A stretch of DNA of 64,000 bases from positions 20,393,095 through 20,457,094 of the forward strand of contig NC_046616.1 in NCBI RefSeq assembly GCF_900324465.2, in the 5' to 3' direction. Position numbers and translations under genes: made by a program. Origin of the DNA: Anabas testudineus (lineage: Eukaryota > Chordata > Actinopteri > Anabantiformes > Anabantidae). Shown in pieces: positions 23,433 through 35,908 of the stretch. Position 1 is the first letter of the stretch; each line of letters begins with the position of its first letter. Below the pieces are notes generated by a model, which worked only from the letters and a program-made list of their open reading frames with translations, searched no databases and was not told the origin of the DNA.

Positions 23433-26169
23433 GCTTAGTGGTTTCTCTGGTCTGAACAGCAAAACGCTGAAGAAATGCATGAAATAATTACACATATAAG
23501 AACATGGAGGTGAACAGGTGACTGAGCAGCTGACAGAAGCACAACCCTAACTGAGTCCTCGATCGTTCCACCGGCAGCACCAGAAGGTCTAAGGTTTCAT
23601 TTGTCTTGTGAGATCTTTTATGATCTAACAGATGGATTGCCACAAAACTTTGTGGGACAGACATTCTTTTTTCTTTCATCTAGCACCATCATCAGGTCAA
23701 AATGTGAAGCCAAGAAGACAGGACCCAAACGCAGACTGGTGAAGAGGCAGGCAGGTTTAATGCAAAACTCTTAAAGCACAAAACAGGCTTAAAAATGAAT
23801 CCAAGGACAAGGTCAGAGTCCGAACAGAGACAAACACAAAGTCAAACCATGATCCGTGGGTCCTGTCAGAGATTCAGCTCTTTTTTGCCAGAGTTTCACT
23901 ACTTGTTTGAGTGTCTGTTTGACTGTGTGTTATGACTAGGTACCTGATTAAAACATGGCGTCTACTCATTTGTGTAAAAGTTGCTCAGTTGCACGTCTGA
24001 AAAGAATTTTCATTCTACTGAATTTCAGTCTTAAAAAAATACCTGTATGATCCTCTCAGCTATATTTAATGACTATAATGCTGAAGTCAACATTCTGCAT
24101 TAATTGTATATTAGGCATGTAATATGGGATGTATTTTACACGTTCAATCAGCTCTTGTATCTCTGTAGTAAAGTAGGATCAGAATAACTCCTGATGCCTC
24201 TCACCTCCACTCCTCCACAGGCTGTAGCATGTGTGGTCAAAGCCCTTGAACTAACACATGCACTCCTCAACAGTTCATTAGGTGCACGTAGATAAAACCC
24301 CTCTTAAAGGCAATAAATGTCCACTTTTGTCAGATCTGATTTTAGAAAGGATTTTTCCATTGTTTGTGGTATTGATGAAAGACGTGTTTAATAATTAAAC
24401 CATACAGCAAATATTAACTTTTTGCAGCAGTAAGTAAACAATGTTGGGTTAAATCCCCGTAATGTGGGACACTGCTTAATGTAGGACACTGCCGAATGTG
24501 GGACACCTGAGGTCCAGTGTGTGAACACTACTACTGAAAGGTTTGAGGTCAAATAAAGGAATAAAACAAAAAATAATAAAAAAAAAAATATGTTGCTGAC
24601 GAGTGGAGAAGATTGAACTTTATCAAAGAATCCTCTATTTGCAGCTTTGTAGATGTTGGACTTTTTAATAGTCAATTTGTTTAGGTAATCTCAAGGGATT
24701 TGACCCTATGCCTTCCGATAACACCTTCCACAAGCTGGATGGACTTGATGGGCACTTCTGACGTACCATATGGTCGAGCTGCTCTAACCACTGCTCAGAA
24801 GTGTTGTGCTTTCACTGGTCAGTTTGACTGCCTGACTCCGGTATTGTGGAGTCACTTCTTCACTGTTGATGTTTAAACGGCTCTTTGGCAGGTACTATTT
24901 AAGAAATTCTGCCAGTCCGTCTGTTCCCCAAAGAGGAATTATTTATCCTCTTGGACACTTCACCGATCACCGTGGCCTCCTGCTCCCCTTTCCATTCCAG
25001 TTAGAGACAGTTTGTGCTGCTGTGAGTAGTATACAGGGTTGAAGGAGATCTTCGGTTTCATGGCAATTTCTCTCAGGGGCTTTCACTTCTCACACCAAAA
25101 ACCACCCGACTTTGTTTGTAAAGTAAGTTCTTTGTTTCTGGCCAGTTGGAGCCTGGTGTAGAGGCTCTAATAAGGCACATTTTATGGCTTCTTTTGTCAG
25201 TTTTCAGCTGTGGTGTGCTGACAAACACAACATGTCATTGTAACTCGCTGAGAGGTCTCTGTATGCTTATTGTATGTACTGTAATAATAATAATCCATTC
25301 AGCTGTTGTTTCCATTTCAAAAAAGCTACTTTTCTTTTAAAAACACAGATATTTCCAGGTGACCCCAAACTTTTCAGTGTTAGGGGAGGAGTTCCTTTAT
25401 CAGGATTTGTTTTTAGCTTGTTTGTATTATAGTGTGATGTACTGTAAACATACCCTATTTCTTTTTTTCAGTCGAATTATCCAGTGTCCCATCAAAGGAA
25501 ATCTGGTTCAAATGATCACAGTGTGATTTGCTGAATGTTGAGCAGCTCTTTCAGTGAGACAAATGTGTGAAAGGACACCGCTCATTGTAGCCCCACAAGA
25601 CAGAAAGGACCCCATGTCCACTGAGGAGTGTCTTTCACATCCGTACAGTTGTGTACAGTATGTTCTGCATTCAATGACCACAGTTACCAAAATTCATATC
25701 TGAGTCAGAGACCATCGCCTGCAAAACACTACACTTAACAACACATTTTTCAAATGTTAACATACTTTGTTCAAAACTGTTACATACACAATCGAAACAG
25801 AGTGATGAAAATACATGTATTTCTGCTGCAGCCATTTTGAAATCTATAGAAATTATAATAGGTTTAGTATATAAATGTTTGCTTCCAGAGTGTGATGTGT
25901 GTTTAGCTGAGCTGCATGTTTCTAATGCAGACTCTGTGAAGAGTTTTGAAAAAGTAGTATTGACCAATGCCTGTTAGCAACTGATGAAGAAACTGTAATT
26001 GATCATTAATAAAATCAGTTAGTTATAAATAACTATATGTATGTATGAATAAATATCACTATCTGCTCTGTATAGTCACCTCAGCTGAACATATGATTGT
26101 TAAAACAGGAAGAAAACAAGTGCACCAGAATTGGGCTGTGACAATGTTAGTTAGAATTAATATGATATA

Positions 26170-26390
26170 CACTCACTGGCCACTTTATTAGGTACACTTG
26201 TACAATCTTAGACAATTCAATACAGCAGCTCTGCCATGAACTCTACTTCTACAAGGTCATAATGTCTCAGTTTTTTTTTAGCTCTCAGATAATTGATAAT
26301 AATTCTGCTTATATTTATCACTGATGTTATACTGGAGTGCTCTACATCAAGTGGTGGTTTTAATGTTTCCTACTTACATAAATGAGAGAC
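26170..26390 (+). repeat. Teleost interspersed repeat, copy 1
   Basis: It starts with CACTCACTGGCCACTTTATT followed by AGGTACACTTG, a terminal motif repeated throughout teleost genomes, and includes a TATACTGGAGTG segment. A diverged second copy in the same orientation is at 53862. It has no coding capacity. The ends resemble those of Tc1/mariner-derived non-autonomous elements, but I am not certain of the family. Confidence 0.55.
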
Positions 26391-26909
26391 ACATTTTCCT
26401 TACGCGTGCTTGAGATATTGCATTGTTGAGAAAGGAATGGACAAATGGACAATCTGAGAACATTAGGCCTCCAGAGATGTAAAACCAAGTTAAGACAGAG
26501 TTTGTAGGAGTCACAATCACAAAAACACAAAATGCTTAAGACGGGGTGAGAAAGAGCAGATTTGAATCAGCGTTGAATGCCAGAAAGTGGTGTGTTCAAT
26601 GATTGCAGGGCAAGTTAGAGAACTTGTTTTGCTGAGTCACTGAGTTATAGCACCAAAAAGAATAAAACTATATTCTTAGGTATTCAACTCTTTGAAATGT
26701 TGCACTATTTGTTTTGTCTGTGTGGGAGAGGCCTAGTGGGAACCGACAGAATGTTTAACTATTAGACAAAACCACAGTGATGCAACAGTTAACCTGTTGC
26801 AGAGAGCATTGTTAATCTTCTCCACACTCAGAGAATTCAAAGTGCTGCCCAACAGGCTCCTCTTAGCCAGTCTAGAGGTCCCCAAGCGGAGCAACACTTC
26901 TCTCTGGAG

Positions 26910-29900
26910 ATGAAAATATCAGTTGTGTCCAAGAAGCTGTGGTGCGTCCACAAGCAGCTGGTTCTCCTGCTCACTCCACTTGTGTTCCTGCCTTTACTTT
27001 TTACTCTGCCAGAGAAGGTGAGTGATTTTATGGAGTTGATTGATGATTACACGTGTTTTCCATGATAACAAAAAAAAAAAAAAAAGAAAAAGAAAACTGT
27101 CCTAGCAGTTCTGAACATAAAAAACAAAGATGAATGGTGTATAAAATCAGATTAATGCCTATGAATTAGCAGTAGTTGAATAATATGGTGCCAGAATAAA
27201 CAAATAAGAGGAAATGATTTGTTATGGAAATGTGTCAACTTGAAATGAAACAATTAATAAATTCAATAATTTAATAAAAAGCATTAAAGTGAGAAGAATG
27301 ATCTGGTTGATTTGATCTTTTCTCTGATCGTTCATCATTGTACCACGATACAGTGGTTTATGTAATTCCTTGCTTTTTTTCTTGTGAAATCTTCTTCTTC
27401 TTTCTGAAGTTGGCTGAACATTAACAACGGTACTGCTTATCTTTTAGGAGGGAAAATGTCTTTATGTGGTGGTGCTGATGGCTGTGTTTTGGTGCACAGA
27501 GGCCCTTCCTCTGGCTGTCACCGCGATGCTTCCAGTCTGCCTCTTCCCAACACTTGGAGTTCTTCCATCCAAAAAAGTTTGCCCTCAGTACTTCCTCGAA
27601 ACCAATTTTCTCTTCCTCAGCGGTCTTGTCATGGCGTCGTCTATCGAGGAATGGGGCCTGCATCGCAGAATAGCTCTGAAAGTCCTTACTATAGTCGGAG
27701 TCAAACCAGCTTGGTGAGAAAACTTTGCTGGAAGGACGTTTAAAGGATAAGTCTGGTAATATTCTATATTTATCACATTGTCAGTAAATCCAATGAAAAG
27801 ACCAAAACCAATAATGATTGGACATGCAGTCTGACTTAATGTACTCTTCTGTACCATCACTCATTTGTTGCTCAAAAACCCCATTAAACTAGTTAAACAT
27901 ACAGGCATTAAGGCAGGCAGGCATTAAGAAACATCATTGGTTTTAGTCTTTTGATTTATTTCTTTCTTTTTTAAAGACAATAAGAAAATATAGATTATTG
28001 CCAACCTTCTCCTTGACTTGAGAGTTTTAAGTCGGCAGCAATGATGCTGATTATTGTTTGAGATTGTGGGTTGTGTCTTTTTTTTCCCCAGGCTCATTCT
28101 GGGAATGATGCTGACATCTTCCTTCCTGTCCATGTGGCTCAGCAACACAGCCACCACAGCCATGATGCTTCCTATAGCTAGTGCCATCCTGGAGAGTCTG
28201 TTCGGAGACCTGGAGACTCTAAAACAAAAATGCAAGTCCACAGAGGAAGGAAAGGATGACATAATGAATGGTACACTGCATGTTTTTCTTACATTTTACT
28301 GACTATCAAAGAACTCAAAGATGCTTCACAAAATTAAAACAACATCAATGAAATGCAGAGGACGGAGGAGACTAAAATATGAAACAAATATGTGCACACA
28401 AACTGGATGGTTTTGCATTGTTTTAACCTTGTCTGCCGGAGCCTTTAATATGTAATCTAAGGTGTGAACTTTGCAGTTTTTCTGCAAAGTTAGTCAATAT
28501 TCCAGTGGTAATTGATTAATGATACTTTATTGACTTTAAGTGATATATTAAATATGTCAAAGGTACAGCTTGTAAAAGAGCTAGAAATCATCCTTTCCCT
28601 CACATTTATATGATATGGAGATGACCTTTGCTTCTCTTGTTTACAGGTCAGTCTACCGTAAAGCTGCATTCACTTCCCTCAGTGCCCTCAGAAAAACAAA
28701 TCCTGTCAATAGATAGGTAAGAACAGTTCAAAGACTATTAGACACTTTTTTTTTTTATCAGCTTGAACCTTTATTTACCAGACAAAAGTAGACAAAGAAA
28801 AGATTTTCATTGTTTTCACTAGCCAGTTTGATTGTATTTTGTAAATAAAACAAAGGTCGCTTGGGTCCAGACAACTGGCGTTTCTGCTTAGAACTGATGT
28901 GTGGCTTCCTCCTCACTTAATAGACTTTCAGGTCGCATGTCTGAATGCAGCAACAAGCTGTGAGCCTTTGTGATCATATTCATAATGCTAGCATGATGGT
29001 TTCTTATGTAACGCTACCTGAGAGCTCAAAGGTCATGCACATTCTTTGCTTGATGCTTATTTCATACTCAATCATGATACCTTCAGCTGTTACTAATTAA
29101 CCTGCAAATTTGCTTGAGTGTGTTTTAGGCATGAAGCTATATTTGCCTATCTTTACAAAACACAATAAAATTGCTCAGTGACAACACAGGAAATTCCTTC
29201 TTTGTTCTTTTGTAAATAAAGGCTCAAGCTCAAAAGTTTTATCAAACTCTACTTGTCACATAGCACTAGAACTCATGTAGTAATACACTGTGAAAAATAT
29301 AATATAAATTAAAATTCAAAAGGATGGATGGGATAGAGCAGACTGACATGAGGACATCTGAGGAGATCCGAATAGAGTCAGAGTATCAGATGAAGGTGTG
29401 GAAAGGATTCTTGATCTGTATTCCCTATGCAGCGAGTATTGGTGGGACTGCCACTCTGACTGGCACCGCACCGAACCTCATCCTGATTGGCCAGCTGAAA
29501 AGGTAACTTTCATTTTATGCAGATAAAACTGCATCATTAAAACGATTCTTTTCCAGCTGATGCAAACAATCTTTTTTGTGCTTTGCAGCTATTTTCCAGA
29601 CTGTGACCTTATCAATTTTGGCTCTTGGTTTGCATTTGCTTTCCCGCTCATGCTTCTCTTCCTGTTTTTGGGATGGATATGGATCGCATTCCTCTACGGG
29701 GGATTGAATACACGGTAATTTCCTTACTGCAGTTGATTATTGCAGATTAAGACATTTTGTTCAGTCACAATTATTCATAGTTTGTCTCCTGTGAAGTGAA
29801 GTAATGTTCTTTTCTGCTATTTTGATTTTATGCAGACTGTGCTACAAGAAAAACAACCATAGAGCAGAGGCAGAGGCCAGAGCCAGGGCTCTAATAGAGG

Positions 29901-30816
29901 AGGATTACAGAAAACTAGGGCCCTTAAAGTGAGGACTCGTGTATGTCTTCAAATCTCATGCAGCAGGCAGTGAATGAGTACGTTTTATCACAGAGTGCTC
30001 TCACTGACTTGTACTCTTTTCCACACTAAATTTCAGTTTCGCAGAGGGAGCTATCTCTTTCTTTTTTGTGTTGTTTGCTGTTCTCCTGTTTACGAGAGAT
30101 CCCAAATTTGTCCCCGGCTGGTCTGTGTTTTTTAAAAAAGGGTAAGAAAGGCACACTTGGATAAGCACAAAGTTGTTCTTTTTAAATCTGAAAATTTCCA
30201 CAGAATCCACATGCTGAGGGCCCTGTAAATCATCTTTCTCTGTTAATGATCTTCTCGTCTTATTGTCCCACAGGTACGTCTCTGATGCAGTCACCGGTGT
30301 CATCATTGTATCTATATTGTTCTTCTTCCCCTCACAGAAACCCTCTCTGAGCTGGTGGTTCGACCCCCAAGGTCAGTGACCCCTTAAACAACAAGGATAC
30401 ATTTTATTTACAATAAATACAACAGATAGTCATCACAATATTTTTAACTATTAATGTTGTACACATTTGGATTCTATACAGCAAGTAAACAAAAATAATA
30501 TAATTTGAATAAGAAAATAAGGGCAAGAAGATAAAAACATCCATCAAAGACATTTACAGTGTAGAGTGGAAGTCAGCGGTAGAGGGGGGGAGGGTCAGGA
30601 CAAGTTATTGACGACCAAATATTTATGAAAGAGTCAAAGACCTGCAGTCTAGATATTGCAAAATACTGAAAATCAGATGGAGAATGTTAATAATGTAGAT
30701 TACAGCGTCTGAGGCAATTTCTCATTTGGAAGTGAGACTATAGTTCCTCTGTTCCTGTGATTAGGGTAATCTCTCAAAGCTATGTTGTCACACTTTGGGG
30801 TCTTAATGTGTGTGGT

Positions 30817-30878
<62 letters not shown>

Positions 30879-32968
30879 ACAAACTGTACGCACGTGTGTT
30901 GGAGTGATTGTGTATATTATGTTCAGCTGGTCAAATAAACCTCTGGACACAAAATAACACGTGGGTTCATTTGTTCCTCTCAAAGTAGGTCAAATTTCAA
31001 ATGAGTAGAAAACCCAACTTTATTGTTCACGAGAACGGAACAGTGATAAACTCAGCACATTAACATTACAAACTAAATACACCCGTGAGTTCACTTAATG
31101 TTCTGAAAATAAATCCAGCAATTGAATATAATGTGTATATCATAGTTTTGTACATCCTCCTGTGTTTCTCCTCAGCTTCAAACAGTCCTTATGTGCCGCT
31201 CTTGTCGTGGAAGAAAGCTCAGGACTCTGTTCCCTGGAACATCATTCTGTTGCTCGGAGGCGGCTTCGCTATGGCTAAAGGTTGTGAGGTAAAGATGTTG
31301 GTACATGTGAAAACTGCATTCATCCGTCCATTCAAATATTCATTTTTAAACTTCCTCAAAATGCTTTTACATGCTTTTGGTCAGATAAAACAAAGAAAAC
31401 ATGACCTGATAAGTAGTGAGAAGTCTGAGAAGAAATAGTTTTTATTCTTTATGGTTTCTAGCTACAGTGTTATATTTAATGTATATGATTTATGAAATGG
31501 CATCAATCTCCTCATCCAACTCTGCAGGGATGCGAATAAACACATTTCCACAAATCCAGTTCTTTCTTAAAGATTTAGTTTGTCTGCCCCGCTCTGTTTA
31601 GTTCTGTTCTCCCCTTTGCTTTATTATGTTTCATGTGATCTTTGACTCGTAACCACGATCTTGTGGGGTTTGGCAGGAGTCTGGACTCGCCTCCTGGATC
31701 GGAGGCCACCTCCAACCTTTGGCCGAGGTCCCTCCTGCTGCAGCTGCAGTGCTGATCACTGCTTTTGTGGCATGTTTCACTGAGTTCGCCAGCAACACTG
31801 CCACAATTATTATATTTTTGCCCGTCATTGCTGAGCTGGTAAGATGTGCCTTCAACTCGAAAAAATGTAGACAGACCTCTTCAGTTTGTTGTGTTGCTGT
31901 TATGGTATGTACCCAGCCCCCAATAAAATGACAACCAGGTATAGAGATTGTGAGAGTGAGATAAAGCATGTTATGAAGCAAGTTTATGAACTGGACAGGG
32001 ACCTCCTCCTTTATGTTGATCACAGGCTTAGGGGCTTGTTAAACTCTTGCAGTCGATGTTCTTGTGTCTGTAGCCTGTTGGACATTAACTGCAGTTGTCA
32101 GTAATTATTATCTGAAGCTTTTGTACTTTGTAATGATGTACTGCCAAGTACACACTCAGAGGATGTTTAGTGACTGAGTGCTGAGATGCCATTTCAACAT
32201 TTTTTTTTTTTTTTTCATTTTGGCTTGATTAGAAAGAAATCTTTTACAAACATTCATGTTCCACACAGATTGATCCTAAATTATTTGGTTAGCTCTTAAC
32301 TTTTATAGCGACAAGTCATCAAGTCATGCTAAGATCATTCCCAAAACATTCCCAGCAGCCTGTTGTTGAAGTAACAGGGGGCATGTTACCAGTTTACCAT
32401 GAACATTTAGCTTAAACTACTTTACAGCAGAAAGCAAAGCTGTCCAATCTTAGTTGTGTTGTGGCAAAGTTACATGGGTTTAAAGAACGATTGTTCTTAT
32501 AAAATATATTTAAAGATCAAATGTTCTAAATTGTTTTGCTCTTTGTGTTTGTCCCTGCAGGCCATTCGTGTAACAATTAATCCTTTGTACTTCATGATAC
32601 CTGCCACAGTAGGATGTTCATATGCCTTTATGCTGCCGGTGTCCACACCACCCAACTCCATCGCCTTTGCGTCTGGTCATCTCATGGTCAAAGACATGGT
32701 AAGATCAGTACAGCAGCACTTTACACAACCAGAAAATGTATGGCACATAAACTGCAGCTCACCGTCCTCCCTCACGCCCTCTTAGGTGAAGACTGGCTTT
32801 TTCATGAACATCCTGGGTATCCTCTCCGTCTCTCTGGCCATGAACACGTGGGGTGTCGCCATGTTTAACTTGAACACGTATCCACAATGGGCTCAACCCA
32901 TGAACAAGTCTGCTGTTATTACTAATGTGCTTTTCCCATCTGTCCAGTCATTTAATGCTACTCTCTGA
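26910..32968 (+). CDS. slc13a3: Na+-coupled dicarboxylate cotransporter NaDC3
   Basis: A plasma-membrane carrier that brings succinate and other Krebs-cycle dicarboxylates into cells with Na+. Thirteen exons: 26910-27017, 27448-27713, 28092-28270, 28647-28716, 29323-29502, 29589-29714, 29836-29928, 30037-30141, 30274-30371, 31176-31288, 31677-31838, 32561-32698, 32786-32968. They join in phase to 606 residues; human SLC13A3 has 602. Visible motifs are [25 protein letters not shown], the first SNT motif in [52 protein letters not shown], the second SNT motif in [14 protein letters not shown], and [15 protein letters not shown]. The paired SNT motifs form the substrate and Na+ sites in this family. 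Exon 5 has a purine-rich, weak acceptor (AAATTCAAAAG); only this site fits the phase of exon 4. A possible ATTAAA signal follows at 33017. Confidence 0.95.
30807..30873. repeat. Compound TG/GA microsatellite
   Basis: A TG tract (to about 30840) joins directly to a GA tract (to 30873) inside slc13a3 intron 9. Antisense frames through it are meaningless Thr/His/Ser/Leu repeats. Confidence 0.95.
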
Positions 32969-33136
32969 TCACTCCCCCTGTCTCGAATGAACGTAAAAGA
33001 AATATCAGAAGACTGTATTAAAGAATTAACACTAAACAGGGACCATAGTCTGTCTGTAGATGTCTACACTGTGTCATAAAAATGTCATCTCACTCTGGGA
33101 GCTTCAGCTTATGATACTCTCATTAGGTTTAGTTTA

Positions 33137-33966
33137 CAGTGGCAAGAGAAAGTAAGTCAGGCAGTTTCCTGAACTCATCTTATATCAATAGGTACATCAT
33201 CATCAAGAACCATCTATTTTAAATGAGAACACACACATCATTGTATTGTTCTTACCCCTCCTCCTGTGTTAATAGACTAAACAAAAGCTAATCAATGATG
33301 AAAGTGGAGGTGGAGTTAGAGCTACTCTGATTTAGAAAAGTACTCCCCAGACTTACAATCAACAGCAGCTGATTTGCATACAGCTGGAAAGTAATCTCAC
33401 CAAGTTTAGATATTCATCAGTCTACTCCCCATAGAAGTGGGCATCTGCCAAAGATAATTCCAAAGACACGAAGCTGAATGCTCATCGAGGTGCTTGTAAA
33501 GGAGAAACCCAGCGTAACCACTGAAGCTGGTTGAGTTCTCTGTTTGGTCAGTGTTGCATGGTGCCTAATTGCACCACAGAGGAAGCAGCTGCTCTCCAAC
33601 AAACAGCACTGTGTGCCCGCCCGAGGTTTGCCAAAGAGCACCTTGACACTCCACAATGCCACTAGGAAAATGTTTTGTCCAGTTCCTCTTGAACATAGTA
33701 CAGGTTCAGCAGCTTCAAGACGTACTGGTGGCTTGAGGTTGTTGCAGCCTGAGGGGGTTCGTCCTGCAGTTAAATCTAAGGGTTCATGCACTGTGACTGT
33801 TTAATTGATGTGTTGAATAAAAGCAACGATTTTAATTGTTTGTGTGTTATTGTCTCAATCACATGTGTTTATCTATGCTGTACTCACTTACACTGATGAT
33901 GTTACGTTGTATGGTCGACAGAAAACCAGGTAATCGCAGAGGGCTCACATGCTTTTCTTGCCACTC
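33137..33966 (+). mobile_element. Internally deleted Tc1-like transposon
   Basis: The left end CAGTGGCAAGAGAAAGTA follows a TA at 33135-33136. The right end reads GCTCACATGC then TTTTCTTGCCACT, the inverted form of the same terminus with a changed last base. The interior keeps Tc1-type transposase DNA: AGGTTTGCC then AAAGAGCACCTTGACACTCC, which encodes the family motif LPKEHLDTP in one frame, and a later TGTTGAATAAAAGCAACGAT segment. At about 830 bp, against roughly 1.6 kb for intact Tc1-like elements, much of the transposase frame is missing, including most of the catalytic DDE region; the rest is frameshifted. It cannot be autonomous. The same terminal sequence occurs in the element at 52645. 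Confidence 0.8.
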
Positions 33967-35908
33967 TTGTCTTCTGGTCACTCTTTATGCTCTCACGTGC
34001 CAAGATTACGCACTTTGAACTATTAGGTTTGGCACACTCCACGCTAAAAAAAAAAAGATGCAGCAAACTAAAACAAGCCACATTATTTTAATCTTTAAAC
34101 TTCTTAAAACTGTGCCAGAGAAACATTTAACAACAACAACAACAAGCGCTGGAGCTCTGCAGAGGGTTTGACCCTTCAGTCACACTGTTAATACTGATGC
34201 TGCTGGACTGACTCCTGCTGGAAGAATGTCAGAGACCTCTGAACAGCAATTTGTTAATTAAAATCAACTAAGATATCATGTGATTGAAATAGCAAGTTAA
34301 AATTTTCTATGTTAATGTATGAATCATGTCTAATCAATGTGTACATGTTATTTGTAACTGATTTGCACTGTCAAGGAAATGCTGGCACAAATAAATTGTT
34401 ATATAAATTAGTTTCATAATAACAGGTGAAAGTATGTTTGTCTGCCTGTAATCCTTTTATTTTTACTTATAATGTCTTTATTTGACATTATCACTCAGTC
34501 CTCAGGTTCTGATTTGCCAGTGGTAGATGTGCTGCTGCAGGTTTAATAGAGAGAGTGCAGTTGTAAATTCCTCCCAGTGTTTGTTTGGTGTTGTAAATTG
34601 TCTGAAACCACACGGCTGGACAACAATGGTTAACTTGTACAAAGCTGGGGTGGTTAGTCAGTGTTAGCAGGGTCAGCCAACAGGTCTGCACCGCTCGAAT
34701 GCAAAACTATAAAGTGCAGCTGAAACCCACAGACCAGGACAGGATGTATCCAGCTGCCTGCACAACACAAACAACCTTTAGCACAGATTTATACTTAAGC
34801 TGCTTTGATTTTTGAGAGTGCAGAGATATTTTAGAAATATTTTAACTCTCAGTTGTTGCTCCTGTGCAGCACATTTACTTATTTGGATCAGAACTGCAAC
34901 TTCTACATCAAATGTTATACAGGAGCGGAGCAGATTTACTGTGCAGGTTGTGTTGTACGATCATGGCCTTCAGGACACTGTTCAGCTTCAGACATTTCAC
35001 AGCAGCTTAACACAGTGTCGAGTAGACTGTTTCAAGCCCAACGCTGACTTGGGCTCTGAATTAGTATCCACTTCTTCCTTTTTTCCTCCTGACAGCATTG
35101 TCATGTGACACCTGTGAGCAGTGGACGTGATTTGTTTCGTCATTGCTCAAACTTGAGGCAAACTAAAAGCAGCTGTGTTGCTAACCTCTGGTTCCCCTCG
35201 TCTAAGCGGGGCAGCAGCTGTGTACTGACACAGACAAAGATCTGAAAATGTGTCTACATGTTGCTGCTGCCATTCAGCATATTTGTCATGCAGCGAACAG
35301 AATTCTAACATCAAATGTTGTATTTTCTATCGTCCCATATGCTGAAGATCATTTTAAAGTTGAGCCTCTGAGTGTTTGACACCTTGTGATTGTACCCAGG
35401 CCCACTGAAGCCCACCTGTGCTTTTACACATGGTAGGAAAATGTGCAACAGTCATGTGTTTTATGGCCTTTGACAAACTGACAGGAAGTGTAAACAGGAA
35501 AGTGAACCCAGCCGAGCAGTTACACCCCTCCCTTCAGCAGATACATGTACAACAATGCCTCTATACACTTCTTTTAGACTTTAAATACACTGCGATTACT
35601 TTGGTATCAACTTGACACTGTGCACAAAACTGAAACTAACAGTACAAATGACATCAGATGTGATCAAATGTTATGTCACACCGAAAGTGTACTACATCTC
35701 AAATGACACTGTGCGTGTGAACGTGTCATGCTTCTCCATATGATTCTGTGTCATGTTTAGTTAACACAGTCACCCATCTGTGATGCTGGAGGCAACCCAC
35801 AAACACCAATATGACAGTGACTGGCCAGTGAAGTTCCCCTTTTTCTCATTTTTACTCAGTCCTCCAAAACTCCTAAACCCAATTTTTCCCTCAGCTCATA
35901 AGAGAATA
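33967..35908. other. Intergenic DNA upstream of ocstamp
   Basis: No recognisable gene. The tract TTTTTCCCTCAG ending near 35894, 15 bp before the proposed ocstamp start codon, looks like an acceptor, so at least one non-coding 5' exon probably lies in this stretch. I could not place it. Confidence 0.5.

Larger units (their letters stand above)
22270..26909. other. Intergenic DNA between the CD83-like gene and slc13a3
   Basis: No coding exon was recognised. A 167-codon open frame at 22928-23431 has no known domain and probably lies in or near the CD83-like 3' UTR, since the first canonical AATAAA downstream of that gene is at 23427. A teleost repeat copy lies at 26170. The rest is AT-rich unique DNA. 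Confidence 0.55.

Noticed and set aside
33417-33804. 124-codon antisense and 86-codon sense frames
   Set aside because: They lie inside the deleted Tc1-like transposon and are broken transposase DNA or its antisense, not a host gene.
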